A stretch of 19,650 nt of DNA from Eimeria necatrix (GCF_000499385.1 NW_013654463.1:2501-22150); one strand, 5' to 3'; numbered from the stretch's first letter, positions 1 to 9,818 are shown. Numbers and translations: made by a program. Notes: a model not told the origin generated them from the letters alone.

Positions 1-275
1 AGTGCAGCAGCTGCAGGCTCACGCGGAGCTGCTGCTGCTGGGGGGTGGCTTGAGTTAGCCTGAGGGTAGCAGCTGGGCTGAGGGGAAAAGAAAGGTGGGG
101 GTAAACAGCAAACAGCAGCAGCAGCAGCAGCTCGGGAGAAGCAGCAGCTTTGGTGCTGCGCTGCTGCAGGAGAAGTGCCTCAAAGAGCCCAGCAAGACTT
201 GCTGCTACGAGCTGCGGTGGGCGAGCCGCGAAGTGCTGGCGCAGCGCAAGGAAATAGCAGGTAGCTGCTGGCAGC

Positions 276-318
<43 letters not shown>

Positions 319-2120
319 AGCTGATTGGGTTTTTGCCTTTCCCTTCTCCTGCGTCACCTCTGGCTGCCCGCGGGGCGTTCTGCATTTCCTTCACAAGTTT
401 CTTTCTTGATCGAACCCAGAAGCAGCACAAACCCTCTCCCAGCTGCTGCGCTGCTGCGCCGCCATGCTGCTGCGCTGCTGCGCTGCTGCGCCGCCATGCT
501 GCTGCGCTGCTGCGCTGCTGCACTGCTGCGCTGCTGCGCTGCTGCGCCGCCATGCTGCTGCGCTGCTGCGCTGCTGCAGGCCAGGCCGGGGAAGGGGTCT
601 ACATTTGCTTCGCTTCGCAGCAGCTGTACAAGTCTTTGGAAGTTTTTTCTTTGCCGGAACTGCAGCGGCTTCCTTTGGAGGAGGTGAGGGCGAGCTGGCT
701 GAGGCGCTGGCTGGGCCGCAGGACCTGGCCTGTGCAGCTTTCTTGAATGGAGTGGAAACTTGAACTTTTTTCAGGTTTTTTTGCATCTCGTGGCCGATCT
801 TCCGGATAAAAACACCGAAAATGCCCTTTTTTGCCTCGCTAATGCTCCAAATCCACCTGACGCATGCAAAACTTTCCAAACTATTTGCAACTTGGAAGCA
901 GCCGGTGCGCGGGAGCTGTTCACGGAAACTTGAATTTCAGTTCAGTTCATTTCATCCCATTTCTTTTCATTTCCTTTCTTTTCACTTCATTTCTCTTTGT
1001 TTATTTCCATTTCATTTCTTTTGATATCTACGCCTTCGTTTCGTTTCGTTGCATTTAATTGCCTTTCATTTCATTTGATATCATTTGGTTTCATTTCATT
1101 TCATTTCATTTCATTCCGTTTCATTTCGTTTCAGTTCATTCCACTTCGTTTCATTTCCATCTTCCTTCATTTTCTTTCCCTTTCTTTCGTGTCCTTTCAT
1201 TTAATTTCAGATTACACTTCATTTCCTTTTATTTTGTTCCTTCTTCCACACTCCCCACTTCATTTCATTCCATTTACTCCGTTTTGTTTCAATTCTTTCG
1301 CTTTCACCTCTCGAACTTTTGCATTTACCATTAAGTCTTTGTTGGTTTTTCATTTTTTGCTTCTGCAGGCGCTCTTGAGCTCGGATCGCCGTCTTTTCCG
1401 TTTTCGCGTTTGACTTCGCTGGGCCACTTGGCTTTGCTGCTGGCTTTGCCAGTAAATGCTGCTCGCCTGCTGCTTTTTTCCGCAGCACTTGGAGTTTTGC
1501 CTGCGGGCTTGTGGGCTGCTGCGCTGCTCCTCAGCAGCAGACCCACGGTCTTCGAACTCCACCGTGAGACTCCGGGCTCCGCAGCGCCTCCTGCGCTGCT
1601 GCTTTGCTGCAGCAGCTCCGCTGCTTTGCTGCAGCAGCTCTGCTGCTTTGCTGCAGCAGCTCTGCTGCTTTGCTGCAGCAGCTCTGCTGCTTTGCTGCAG
1701 CAGCTCTGCTGCTTTGCTGCAGCAGCTGTGATGCTTTGCTGCAGCAGCTCTGCTGTTTTGCTGCAGCAGCTCTGCTGTTTTGTTGCAGCAGCTCTGCTGT
1801 TTTGCTGCAGCAGCTCTGCTGCAGCAGCTCTGCTGCTGCCCTCCCTGAAGCTTGCTGCAGAGGGGTGCAGCTTGTGGCTTTTGCTGCGGCTTTCTGTGGG
1901 GTGGCAATGCTGTTTCTGCAGCAAGAGGCGGCAAGTCAGCAGCGCTTTCCGACTTGGAAATTTTGCGAAGAATTGCAGCTCGTTCCAAAAGGCTTGCTGC
2001 TGCGAGCTGCAGCAGCAGCAGCCTCTTTCCCTGGGCTGCTGAGGCGGCACAGCGAAGCCGCAGCAGCTCTGGCACAGCGCCCGAGCGCTGGGGCCCTCCC
2101 CGGGGCTCAACAGGGCCCCC

Positions 2121-2158
<38 letters not shown>

Positions 2159-2324
2159 AGGCAGCCAGCAGCTCCAGCAGCTGCATCTGGGGGCAAGCCA
2201 TTCCGTGCGACATCTGCGTGGATGTCGTTGCGCTGCTGCTGCTGCACCGCCGCCATGGGGAGCGCCTGAAGCTGCTGCTGCAGAGCCACTGCACTGACTG
2301 CGCCGCAGCGCAGCACCAGAAAAC

Positions 2325-2358
<34 letters not shown>

Positions 2359-2964
2359 GGCAGGAGGCGACAGCCGTTTTGCAGGGAACTGCAGCTGCTG
2401 GAGCTGGCTTTGGAGGAGAGCGGCGTGTCAGTGCCAGGAGTAGCTGAAGTGGCATTTCATTACTTCGACTTATCCAAAAAGCTGCTGCAGTCAGGCCTTT
2501 TGCCTTTCCCGGGGGCCTCCAGAGCAATTCCAAACTCCCTGCGGGGGCCCGGGGCCCCCCCGGCTGCAGCCGGGGGCCCCGAGAAAGCCTGGGGCCCCCT
2601 AGGGGCCCCGGGGCCCCTGGGGGGGCCCCCGGGGGCGCCTCTGGGGGGACCCCCGGGGGGGCCCCCGGGGGGGCCCCTGGGGGGGCCCCTGGGGGGCCCC
2701 CCGGGGGGGCCCCTGGGGGGCCCCCTGGGGGCCCCGGAGGCCGTGGAGCGTCTTGTGTGGCGGCTGCAGCTGTCGCTGGGCGCTGCGTGGATGCCTTTTG
2801 GGTTTGGGAAGTGCGAAGACTGTCTTCCCCTCAGCTTTCCGGATTTGGGGCTGAGAGCCAACTCGCACTTCGTCTTCGACGTTTTGTGCCACGAGGCCTT
2901 TCGAGAGCGGCCGGAACTCCGGAGCCGCGCGGCAGTCCTGGAAGCTGCAGCGCAGCGCGCAGCC

Positions 2965-3003
<39 letters not shown>

Positions 3004-3363
3004 GCGGCAGCGGCGGCGGAGGCCCCGCGCCCTTGGGGCTGCGCCGCCGAGGAAGGCAGGCCGGCTGCGGGTGCGGGCGCAGCAGCAGGGACCACTGCAG
3101 CAGCAGCAGCAGCAGCAGCAGAGACCAGTGGACCACCCACGCGCCGGACTACTGGACCCCCGGAAGCAAGGACCAGTGGACCACTAGCAGCAGCAGGGAC
3201 CAGCGGAGCAGCAGCAGCAGCCGCAGGGACCCGTGGACCACCAGCAGCAGCCGCAGGGACCAGTGGACCCGCAGCAGCAGCAGCAGGGACCAGTGGCCCC
3301 GCAGCAGCAGCAGAGTCCCGCGGGCCGGCGAGGAAGCGGCCTCGGGCGCTGCAAAGCTCTGCT

Positions 3364-3402
<39 letters not shown>

Positions 3403-5126
3403 CAGGGGGGGCCCCCTGGAGTGTGGGGCCCCGGGTGTCTCTGCAGCTTGGCGTTTGCTGAAGGCTCTTCGGAAACGCCTTCTCTTCGCCAAGGCCATTT
3501 GGAAGAAGAGGCGCTGCTGCTGCTGGGGACTGCAGCAGCAGCGCACGAGCAGCGGTGGTCTCAGTGGTACTTCGCGAGGGAGCTGCAGCTGCTGCTGCGC
3601 TGCAGCAGCAGCCTGCGCTCGCGCCTGCTGCTTGCTGCTGCGCTGCTGCAGAAGGCCGCCCCCCCTCCCCTGCTGCCAGCAGCGCAGCAGCCGCAGCTGC
3701 TGGTCAGCAGCTCTTTCCGGACTTGGATGCTTCAGCAGCAGCAAACGCATGCAAAGCTTTTGCAAGAATTCAGCAGCCTGCAGCCCCGCCTGGGGGCCTG
3801 CGGGCTGCTGCTGGGGGCCCCCAGCAGCAGCGCGGGGGCCCCAGGCCCGGGGGGCCCCAGCGGGGGCCCCGCAGGCAGCGAAGAGGGGGCCCCTGTGCTG
3901 CAGCAGGAGCTGCTGCGGACTGCGCGGGCGCTGGATGCTTTTGCTGCTAAGCTGCTTCTGTTCTGCTGCAGCAGCAGCAAAACTTGGCAGCTGGCGCAGG
4001 CGCTGCATGCAGCAGTGGCGCAGCAGCGCGGGGCTGCGCAGCTGCTGCTGCAGGCGCAGCAAGGCAGCTGGTCTGCTGCTGCTGCAGGCCCTGCGCTGGC
4101 GGCCGTGGACAGGGCCCGAGCAGCTCTTGCTGCTGCTGCTGCAGCGCCGCAGCTCGCAGCGCAGCTCGCCAGCAGCTTAAGTCCTTTTGCTTTTTTTTCT
4201 CTCAGTGTGAAGCCCCAGCTGCAGCCAGCGGACTTGCTGCAGTTCGAGGGCTGGGCTTTTGGCTTCAGCGACCCCTTTGCCCCGCTGCAGCAGCAGCTGC
4301 AGCAGCTGCAGCAGCTGCTGCAGCCCCTTCTCGGCAGCAGCAGCCGCGCGCTGCTGCCCACCGACCTCCGGGGCGTCGCCGAGGCTGTGCAGAAGCTCAG
4401 CAGCAAACCCCAGAGGCAGGCCACGCAGCGGAAGCAGGAAGCAGCAGCCTGCAGCTGCTGCAGCAGCTGCAGCAGCTGCAGCAGCTGCAGCGGCTGCAGC
4501 AGCTCGGAGCAGCCCAAAGGCTGGGGCTTCCTGCAGTGCCGGGAGGCCGTAGAAGCCCTGGCAGCAGCTGCAGCAGCAGCGCTAAGTCAAAGACAGCTGG
4601 GGGCCCCCGGGGGCCCCCAGCAGCCTGCAGCTGAGGGCAGCAGCGGGGGCCTCAGCGAGCTGCTGGCAGCAGCAGCCGCGGCGACGCAGGCGGTGAGCTC
4701 CCACAGACGCAGTTGCAGCAGCTGCAGCAGCAGCAGCAGCAGCTGCGGCAGCAGCAGCTGCTGCAGCAGCAGCTGCTGCTGGCGTCCGCAGCCCCGAGAG
4801 CGCAGGGCCCAGCTGCTGGTCTTCGGAGACAGCCGCAGGAGAGCCCTTTTGCAATGGCTGCAGAGAGCAGCAAAAGGCTTCGGGCTGAAGGGCCTTTTGG
4901 GGAAGCAGCAGCAGCAGCTGCGGGGCCCCGAGCTGCGCTGCTGCGGCCAGCCGCTGTGGGCCTCTTTGCTGCTGCCCTTGGCCCAGCAGCAGCAGCAGAA
5001 CTTCGGGGCCCCCGGGGGCCCCCTTTTGCTGCCCCCGACTCAAGAGGTGCTGCTGCAGCCAGCGGAGACGGCTGCTGCAGCCACGCGCAGGCTGCTGCTC
5101 AAACAGCAGCAAGAGCGGGGCCAGGC

Positions 5127-5164
<38 letters not shown>

Positions 5165-5432
5165 TGCTGCTGTTGGACCTGGCAAAGCCCGATATGAGGG
5201 ACAAGCCCGCCGCACTGGCTGCTGCTGAAAAGCCAGGAGAAAGCCAAACACCTCTTGGGCCGGGACAAGGGGGCCCCTGGAGGGGCCCCTGGGGCCCCGA
5301 GGCCCCTTCCAAGGTGGGGGGGCCCCCAATGGGAAGCACAAAGGGCACTCCCAGGGCCCCCCCCCTCCTTAAGGCCAAGACTGAGGGTTTTGGGGGCCCC
5401 GGGGGCCCTGGGGGCCCTGACACGGGGTTGGG

Positions 5433-5475
<43 letters not shown>

Positions 5476-5681
5476 TATGGGGGCAGCAGCCCAGCCGTGG
5501 GCGGCGGGGGCCCCAGGGGGCCCCCAAGGCGGGGCCCCCGGGGGCCCCCTGGGGGCCCCGGGGGGCCCCCTGGGAGCCAGGAGGCGCCAGAGGCGCAAGA
5601 CGAGGGCTTTTGCTGCAGCCCTTGGAGCCGTTTCTTGAGGGCCTTGTTGGCCACAGACGCAGAGAACAGCAGCCGTACACC

Positions 5682-5732
<51 letters not shown>

Positions 5733-6429
5733 GCAGCAGCCCAGCACGGCGCGCGTTTTCAAGATATCAGAGCAGTCTGTGCTGCACAGCAACGGCCCCT
5801 TTTACCCAGAAAGTGGGGCTGCTGCTTCGACTCCCCCAGCGACTTTTCGCAGCGTTTTGCGGCAGCTGCAGCAGCCCGCATGTGTCTTTCTTTTGCTGCT
5901 GCAGCAGTGCTGCTGCAGCAGTGCTGCAGCAGCATTTTGCTGCCTTTGAGCTCCTTTTGCTGCATGTCGAGCTCTCTTGTGTCTGGCTTTCAGGTGCTGC
6001 TTTCTGTGTGCTTTATTTCTTATTTTGGGATGTCTTTTGCTGCTGCAGTTGAGATCCTTGAGCTGCATTCGTGGCGTTTGCTGCTGCACTTGGGCTGCAG
6101 TTGCTGCTGCAGTTGGTTTGCTGCTGCTTGCTGCTGCAGACTACTCGCGGGAGTTTCTGCTGCTGAGCCTCAAAGAGTGGAGCCCGGAGGCCGGCCTTGG
6201 CAGCGGGATTGCAGAAGCTGAGGCAGCTTCTTTGCTGCCGCCGCTGCAGCACTTGGAGGAGCTTCTCCTTTTGCTGCTGTCGCCGGCGGTCTGTGTCTTC
6301 TTGGGGAAGAGCTGCTTCTGCTGCTGCTGCTGCTGCTGCCCCTGCAACCCCGCGGGGAAGCAGCAGCAGCCGCAGAGCAGCGCCCGGGGCAGCGGCTGCT
6401 GCAGCAGCAGCCCCAGCGCTTGCAGTGCT

Positions 6430-6461
<32 letters not shown>

Positions 6462-7177
6462 TTCTTGCTGCTGCTTCTGCCTGCGGGGCGCAGTCTGCTA
6501 CGCCGTGGTGTCCTTCGGGGGCTTTCGGGAGTTCGGCTGGGTGCCCCGCTTTCTGTGGAAAGCAGCAGACTTGCAGCTGCTGAAGGCAGCCCGAGCAGCA
6601 ATTGCTGCTGCCTTCGAGCTCCCGAATCTTCGCAGCAGCAGCAGCGTGGCTGCTGGCAGCAAGGAGCACCCCGCTGCTGCTGCAGGAAGCAGCAGCAGGG
6701 GCGTGGCTGCTGGCAGCAAGGGGCGCCCAGCTGCTGCTGCAGGAAGCAGCAGCAAGGAGCGCCGCGCTGCTGCTGCAGGAAGCAGCAGCAGGGGCGTGGC
6801 TGCTGGCAGCAAGGAGCGCCGCGCTGCTGCTGCAGGAAGCAGCAGCAAGGAGCGCCCCGCTGCTGCTGCAGGAAGCAGCAGCAAGGAGCGCCGCGCTGCT
6901 GCTGCAGGAAGCAGCAGCAAGCACTTGGGCGCTCCCTGGAAAGCGGGGGAAAGCAGCGGGAGCGAAGCCGCAAGTGAGGCAGCAGCAATTCAAAATAATG
7001 GAGAAGAAGAGAGTGGGGAGTGGGCCGGAGAAGCTGCTGCTGGTTCAGCCCTCGAGGGTTTGCTGCAGCAGCTGCTGCGCCCCAAGCCGCGGCTGCAGCA
7101 CAAGCAGCAGCTAGCAGCCGCCGCGGCCTCTGCGCCTCTGCGCGAAAGAAAAACAAACTCAGAAAAGACTCCAAGAG

Positions 7178-7234
<57 letters not shown>

Positions 7235-7460
7235 TTCCCCCCGGCGGCGCCGCCCGCTGCTGGGCCGCGCTGGACCTTGCGAAGCAGCAACAAAGGCAGC
7301 AAGGGGGGCCCCCAGGGGTTTTGCTGCTGCTGAGGACTTTTGACTTGGAAGGCAGCGAAGTGGGGGCCCCCGGAGAGGCCCTGACACTGGCCAGCGGCGG
7401 AGTTCAAGTTCGGGGGGAGGGGGGGGAGCAGCAGCAAAAGAGCCGCAGGACAGCAGCTGC

Positions 7461-7499
<39 letters not shown>

Positions 7500-7872
7500 A
7501 GATCCTCTTGCTGCTTCCATTGCTGAAGCGCTGCAGCAGCAGCAGGCCCCGCAGGCGCCCCAGACGGCCACGCTGCCCGAGGGCGCTGGGCCCAGCATGT
7601 GGGGGCTGCCTGCTGCCTGTTTGCTGCTGCTGCAGCGGCCGCAGCTGCCTGCGCTTTCCGCGCTGCAGCAAGAAGCTGGCTGGAGAAGCCTGCCTGCAGC
7701 AGCGCTGCCGCACTGGGCGGGGCAGCTGCTGCTGCAGTGCGCCAACAGCTGCTGCAGAGTCCCGCTGGGGCTGGTTGGGGACTTGCAGCGAATTTCTGCT
7801 GCTCGCCTGCCCCCCGGGGCTTCCCCGTGGGCCAAACTGGCTTTCAAGTACATCTTTGAAGAGCTGCGGGCC

Positions 7873-7913
<41 letters not shown>

Positions 7914-9092
7914 GCCTCCCTGGGGGAGGTCTGCTGCAGCGAGGAGAGGCTCCGCCGGCGCGCAGGAGGCGCTGCTGCAGTGGCTGCAGGAGGCAGCAGT
8001 GCTGGGGCCTGCTGCAGCAGCAGAGATCCGGAAAGCCACAGAAGAAACACAAGAGCCCGAGCTGTGGGTGCTGGACTGCAGCAAAATTGCGGAGAAGCTG
8101 CAGAGGGAGTGCAAGACTTGCTGGGGGGAGGGGCAGCGCGCTGCTGCAGCAGGAAGCTGCTGCAGGCCAGCTGCAGCAGCAGGAAGCTGCTGCAGCAGCT
8201 GGCCCTGCGTGCTCAGCTGCTGCTTCTGCTGCCAGCTGGTGCCGCTGCTGGACGACGCGGAAACTTCGCTGGCGAAGCTGCGGCTGGAAAGCCGGCTGCT
8301 GCTGACTCCGTCGAGCCTGGCCTTCGTGCGGGGCTACCTGCAGCCGCTGCTGCGGGTGCGGCAGCGGCTGCAGCAGCTGCTGCAGCAGCTGCTGCGGCGG
8401 CAGCAAGAAGAGGCTTCGGCGGCTGGGCAGTGTCAGTGCTGCGGGCGCTGCAGCAGCAGCAGCAGCTGCTGCTGCTGCTGCTGCAGCGGCAAGAGCGCAG
8501 CAACGCTGGCGCAGCAAAACCGCCGGAAGCAGCAGCAAAGCCTCGCAGTGGACAAGTTCCTCGGCTGGGCGCTCTGCGGCGGCCCCGTGCGGCACCTGGT
8601 GGGCTTCGGCGTGTTCAACTTCCGAGTCTTCCCGCCGGACTCTCTCGTGGACGTCGGCGGCCACACGGAATCTCAAAGAGTTTTCTTTTGGAGAATATTT
8701 TCCGCAAATTCAATTCCGAGAAGTCCGCAGGACTTCCCGCAAGACTTCCCGCCAGCGCCGCGCGCGGCGCCGCTGCTTTCCTTCCGGGAAGCGCTGGAGC
8801 TGGGCCGGCGGGAAAGCGCCGGGGAAAGCTTTCCCTCCGGCGTTTCTGAGGACTTGGAAACTTCTAAAACGTTTTTTGCTGCTGCTAAGTTCATTCGAAA
8901 CTTCGAAAGAGAAGTTCCCGAAGAAGACTTGAACTCTTCGTTCAAGTTCGCCCAACACCTCGCTGGCCTCCTCGCCAGGCGCTGCAGCCAAATGGCCCGA
9001 CAGCCCCTCCTGCGGGCCCCGGAAGTGCAGCAGCAGTTCTCCCTCGAGTTCTGGGGCGCCGGCAGCTGGGCTGCGGGGGGAGGCAGTTTGCT

Positions 9093-9131
<39 letters not shown>

Positions 9132-9582
9132 GCGGCAGCAGGGAACAGACGAAATAAGTCTAAACGAATTCCTGCAGACTTTGCTGCGGCCCGAGGCCCC
9201 CCACCTGCGCAAGGCTCTGGTCCCGGGCGACCTTTTTGACTGGCAGCAGCTGCTGCTGCAGCAGCAGCGGGAAGCTCTTCGCCGGGAAAGGGAAGCTGCT
9301 GCTGCTGCTGCAGCAGCAGCTTCTGCTGCTGCTGCTGCTGCTGCAGACTGGAGAAACGGAAAATGGACTTCAAGTCCGGCTCTGGAGGAAGAGGCCACGC
9401 ACTGGCGCTGGGCAGCAGATGCTGCAGACCTGCAGCAGCAGCGAGCAGCAGCAAGGGCTGCGCAGCAGCAGCAGCAAACCTGGGAAAGGGAAAGGGAGCT
9501 TCAAAAGCTCAAGGAAAGAAGAAGACAACTCGAAAGAGAGGCCCTGCAGCCTCCAAACCTCCACGACTTCTTTTTTTCTTGA
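1..9582 (+). CDS. Gene A: large multi-exon repeat-rich protein, function unknown (5' partial)
   Basis: This gene runs off the left edge and ends at a TGA at 9580-9582. The proposed exons are 59-260 (left limit uncertain), 580-683, 1861-5881 and 6140-9582, and phases agree at each junction (1/1, 0/0, 1/1). The product has at least about 2,570 residues. It alternates Ala, Gln, Ser and Leu runs and Gly-Pro blocks with ordinary sequence, such as WMPFGFGKCEDCLPLSFPDL near 2790, WAKLAFKYIFEELRAP near 7830 and FLGWALCGGPVRHLVGFGVF near 8560. The C-terminus (about 9240-9570) is charged and helical. A loose motif, [FY]-x-R-E-[LF]-x-L-L, recurs near 2375, 3570 and 6145, which might hint at a helical-repeat architecture. 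I do not recognise the family. No signal peptide or membrane segment can be judged because the start lies outside. Extra in-frame introns inside the two long exons cannot be excluded. Confidence 0.7.
59..260 (+). other. Gene A, proposed 5'-most visible exon
   Basis: Frame 2 is open from 59 after a TAG at 56-58. A GTG at 95 is not a believable eukaryotic start, so the true left boundary is unknown; an acceptor ending in CTGCTGCAG at 161-169 would start the exon at 170 in phase 0. The right end is a GTAGCT donor at 261, leaving phase 1. The coding text includes KTCCYELRWASREVLAQRK, which is not low complexity. A further short open stretch, VQQLQAHAELLLLG at 2-43, ends beside a possible GTGGCT donor at 45 and may be an earlier exon. 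Confidence 0.45.
279..317. repeat. (CTG)13 array
   Basis: Thirteen uninterrupted CTG units are followed by CAG at 318-320. They lie just inside the proposed first intron of gene A. Confidence 0.9.
444..579. repeat. Degenerate CTG array with three GCCGCCATG units
   Basis: This is a CGCTGCTG-rich imperfect tandem array. GCCGCCATG occurs three times, with ATG at 464, 496 and 552. The array ends in CTGCTGCAG, the apparent 3' splice site of the 580-683 exon. All forward frames are open here, giving Cys/Ala/Leu-rich conceptual products that look like repeat artefacts. Confidence 0.8.
580..683 (+). other. Gene A, proposed small exon
   Basis: The exon is bounded by CTGCTGCAG at 571-579 and a strong GTGAGG donor at 684. 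It enters in phase 1, matching the 59-260 exon, and leaves in phase 0, matching 1861. It encodes GVYICFASQQLYKSLEVF followed by SLPELQRLPLEE, an ordinary-composition helix-like segment surrounded by repeats. That contrast and the phase match are the reasons to call it coding. Confidence 0.55.
945..1345 (+). repeat. ATTTC/CATTT pentanucleotide low-complexity tract
   Basis: This is a long T-rich tract of loosely repeated TTTCATTTCATTT, purest around 1096-1117. The same pattern occurs in small form in gene B's intron near 13030-13055, again with the T-rich strand as sense. No gene is supported inside it. Confidence 0.85.
1601..1820. repeat. 22-bp tandem repeat, 10 copies
   Basis: The unit GCTTTGCTGCAGCAGCTCTG plus CT recurs with starts at 1601, 1623, 1645, 1667, 1689, 1711, 1733, 1755, 1777 and 1799. 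Later copies have GTTTTG in place of GCTTTG. Twenty-two is not a multiple of three, so each forward frame cycles through the same three conceptual peptides. A TGA at 1729-1731, from a point variant, interrupts one frame. Confidence 0.92.
2123..2158. repeat. (CTG)12 array coding for Ala in gene A
   Basis: Twelve perfect units, read as GCT codons in gene A's frame. A (CAG)10 array in the same gene at 2326-2355 is read as Gln, so both orientations of the trinucleotide are used on one strand. Confidence 0.9.
2520..2745 (+). repeat. GGGGCCCC-rich block coding for Gly-Pro-Leu-rich segment
   Basis: Dense alternating G-runs and C-runs give a collagen-like text of GGPPGGP/GGPLGGP repeats in gene A. 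Similar blocks occur at about 5265-5580 in gene A and about 14255-14760 in gene B. They are perfectly or nearly self-complementary at the DNA level. Confidence 0.85.
5265..5580 (+). repeat. Second GGGGCCCC-rich block in gene A
   Basis: Runs such as GGGGGCCCCGGGGGCCC code for Gly/Pro-rich text (RGPPRRGPRGPPGGPGGPPG) and flank an Ala run at 5433-5474. Confidence 0.8.
5683..5730. repeat. (CAG)16 array coding for Gln
   Basis: Sixteen perfect CAG codons in gene A, followed by CGG and CAGCAG. Confidence 0.9.
5882..6139 (+). other. Gene A intron removing an apparent stop codon (258 nt)
   Basis: The donor is CAT|GTGTCT at 5882 and the acceptor is TTGCTGCTGCAG|AC, ending at 6139. Both sides are phase 1 and splicing gives a TAC codon, so the text reads QLQQPA-YYSREFLLLS. 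The interval is T-rich on the sense strand and contains the TGA at 5947 that otherwise splits the gene in two. Competing AGs at 6100 and 6112 have the same phase; AGs at 5993 and 6048 do not. Confidence 0.65.
6638..6920 (+). repeat. Coding minisatellite, Ser-Lys-Glu-Arg/Ala repeats
   Basis: Variants of AAAAGSSSKERRAAAAG and GSSSRGVAAGSKERR repeat in gene A's terminal exon, with several near-identical DNA copies (GCAGCAAGGAGCGCCGCGCT). The array is frame-preserving and distinct from the plain CAG homopolymers. Confidence 0.85.
7180..7233. repeat. (CAG)18 array coding for Gln
   Basis: Eighteen uninterrupted CAG codons in gene A, the longest pure coding run in this gene. Confidence 0.92.
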
Positions 9583-9640
9583 AGTAAAATTTTCTTGAAG
9601 TCCCATTTTTCTTGAAGTCCCATTTTTCTTGAAGTCCCAA
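9574..9640 (+). repeat. 17-bp repeat overlapping the stop codon of gene A
   Basis: Four copies of TTTTCTTGAAGTCCCAT or close variants have their CTTGAAGT cores at 9578, 9594, 9611 and 9628. The first core contains the TGA stop of gene A at 9580-9582, so the stop codon and the start of the 3' UTR lie in repeat sequence. Confidence 0.88.
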
Positions 9641-9674
9641 CCCAACTGGCTTTCCTCATTTCACTTTTTTTTAA

Positions 9675-9690
9675 TTTCGAAATTTCGAAA
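9675..9690. repeat. 16-bp perfect palindrome
   Basis: TTTCGAAATTTCGAAA is identical to its reverse complement. It lies about 90 bp downstream of gene A's stop and may be chance in AT-rich sequence. Confidence 0.8.
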
Positions 9691-9762
9691 TAACCACTGA
9701 GCTGCAAGGCCGCCACTAGAGTGCAGCCAGAGCTGCCCCGAGGTGGACTCTAGGGCTTTAAC

Positions 9763-9818
9763 AAACCCTAAACCCTAAACCCTAAACCCTAAACCCTAAA
9801 CCCTAAACCCTAAACCCT
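9763..9818 (-). repeat. Interstitial telomere-type repeat, (AAACCCT)8
   Basis: Eight perfect AAACCCT heptamers are followed by degenerate units to about 9845 (CCTAAACCGCC, CCGTAAACCCT). TTTAGGG is the telomere heptamer type of Eimeria and plants, and internal copies are a known feature of Eimeria genomes. Genes lie on both sides, so this is not a chromosome end. Confidence 0.95.

Larger units (their letters stand above)
684..1860 (+). other. Gene A intron filled with repeats (about 1.2 kb)
   Basis: It runs from the GTGAGG donor at 684 to the TTGCTGCAG acceptor at 1860. It contains an ATTTC-type pentanucleotide tract (about 945-1345) and a 22-bp tandem array (1601-1820). The T-rich sense strand fits an intron. 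A good alternative acceptor, TTTTTTGCTTCTGCAG ending at 1368, is in phase 0 but opens a frame that stops at 1411-1413, so a short extra exon there would need a donor I cannot identify. Confidence 0.45.
1861..5881 (+). other. Gene A, long exon 1
   Basis: The frame is open from 1849 to a TGA at 5947-5949. The apparent start at 1852 is TTG and should be ignored. An acceptor ending in TTGCTGCAG just before 1861 joins in phase 0 to the 580-683 exon. The right end is a GTGTCT donor at 5882, leaving phase 1. Homopolymers include 12 Ala at 2122-2157, 10 Gln at 2326-2355, Ala at about 2967-3003, 12 Gln at about 5128-5163, about 14 Ala at 5433-5474 and 16 Gln at 5683-5730. An alternative acceptor at 1922 would enter a different frame (RFPTWKFCEELQLV) that stops at 2269, so the frame near 1922-2270 is not fully settled. 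Confidence 0.65.
6140..9582 (+). other. Gene A, long terminal exon 2
   Basis: The frame is open throughout and ends in TGA at 9580-9582. Notable parts are a Ser-Ala repeat region at about 6638-6920, an 18-residue Gln run at 7180-7233, Ala or Gln runs near 7464-7500, 7875-7911 and 9092-9130, and a long normal-composition block at about 8515-9085. That block includes FGVFNFRVFPPDSLVDVGGH and FKFAQHLAGLLARRCSQMAR. The last 80 residues are Arg/Glu/Gln-rich (TWERERELQKLKERRRQLER), like a terminal coiled coil. No catalytic motif was recognised. Confidence 0.7.

Noticed and set aside
464..560. Kozak-like GCCGCCATG starts
   Set aside because: Three copies arise from the repeat unit and lead only to Leu/Cys/Ala repeat frames.
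1852..1854. Start codon of the large plus-strand frame at 1852
   Set aside because: It is TTG, not ATG, and the first in-frame ATG is far downstream. A phase-matched acceptor before 1861 explains the open frame better.
1331..2533. 400-residue open frame on the minus strand
   Set aside because: It is rich in Ala/Gln/Ser/Lys from the antisense of the 22-bp and CTG arrays and overlaps gene A; no independent coding signal.
4181..4205. 25-nt intron ending in TTTTTTTTCTCTCAG
   Set aside because: The pyrimidine tract looks like a 3' splice site, but removing 25 nt breaks the frame. A longer in-frame option from a weak GTCTGC donor at 4071 exists but is too poor to call.
1861..9582. Gene A as a gamma-tubulin complex protein or RAP/FAST-type protein
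   Set aside because: Leu-rich helical islands suggested these, but no diagnostic motif of either family could be found by eye.
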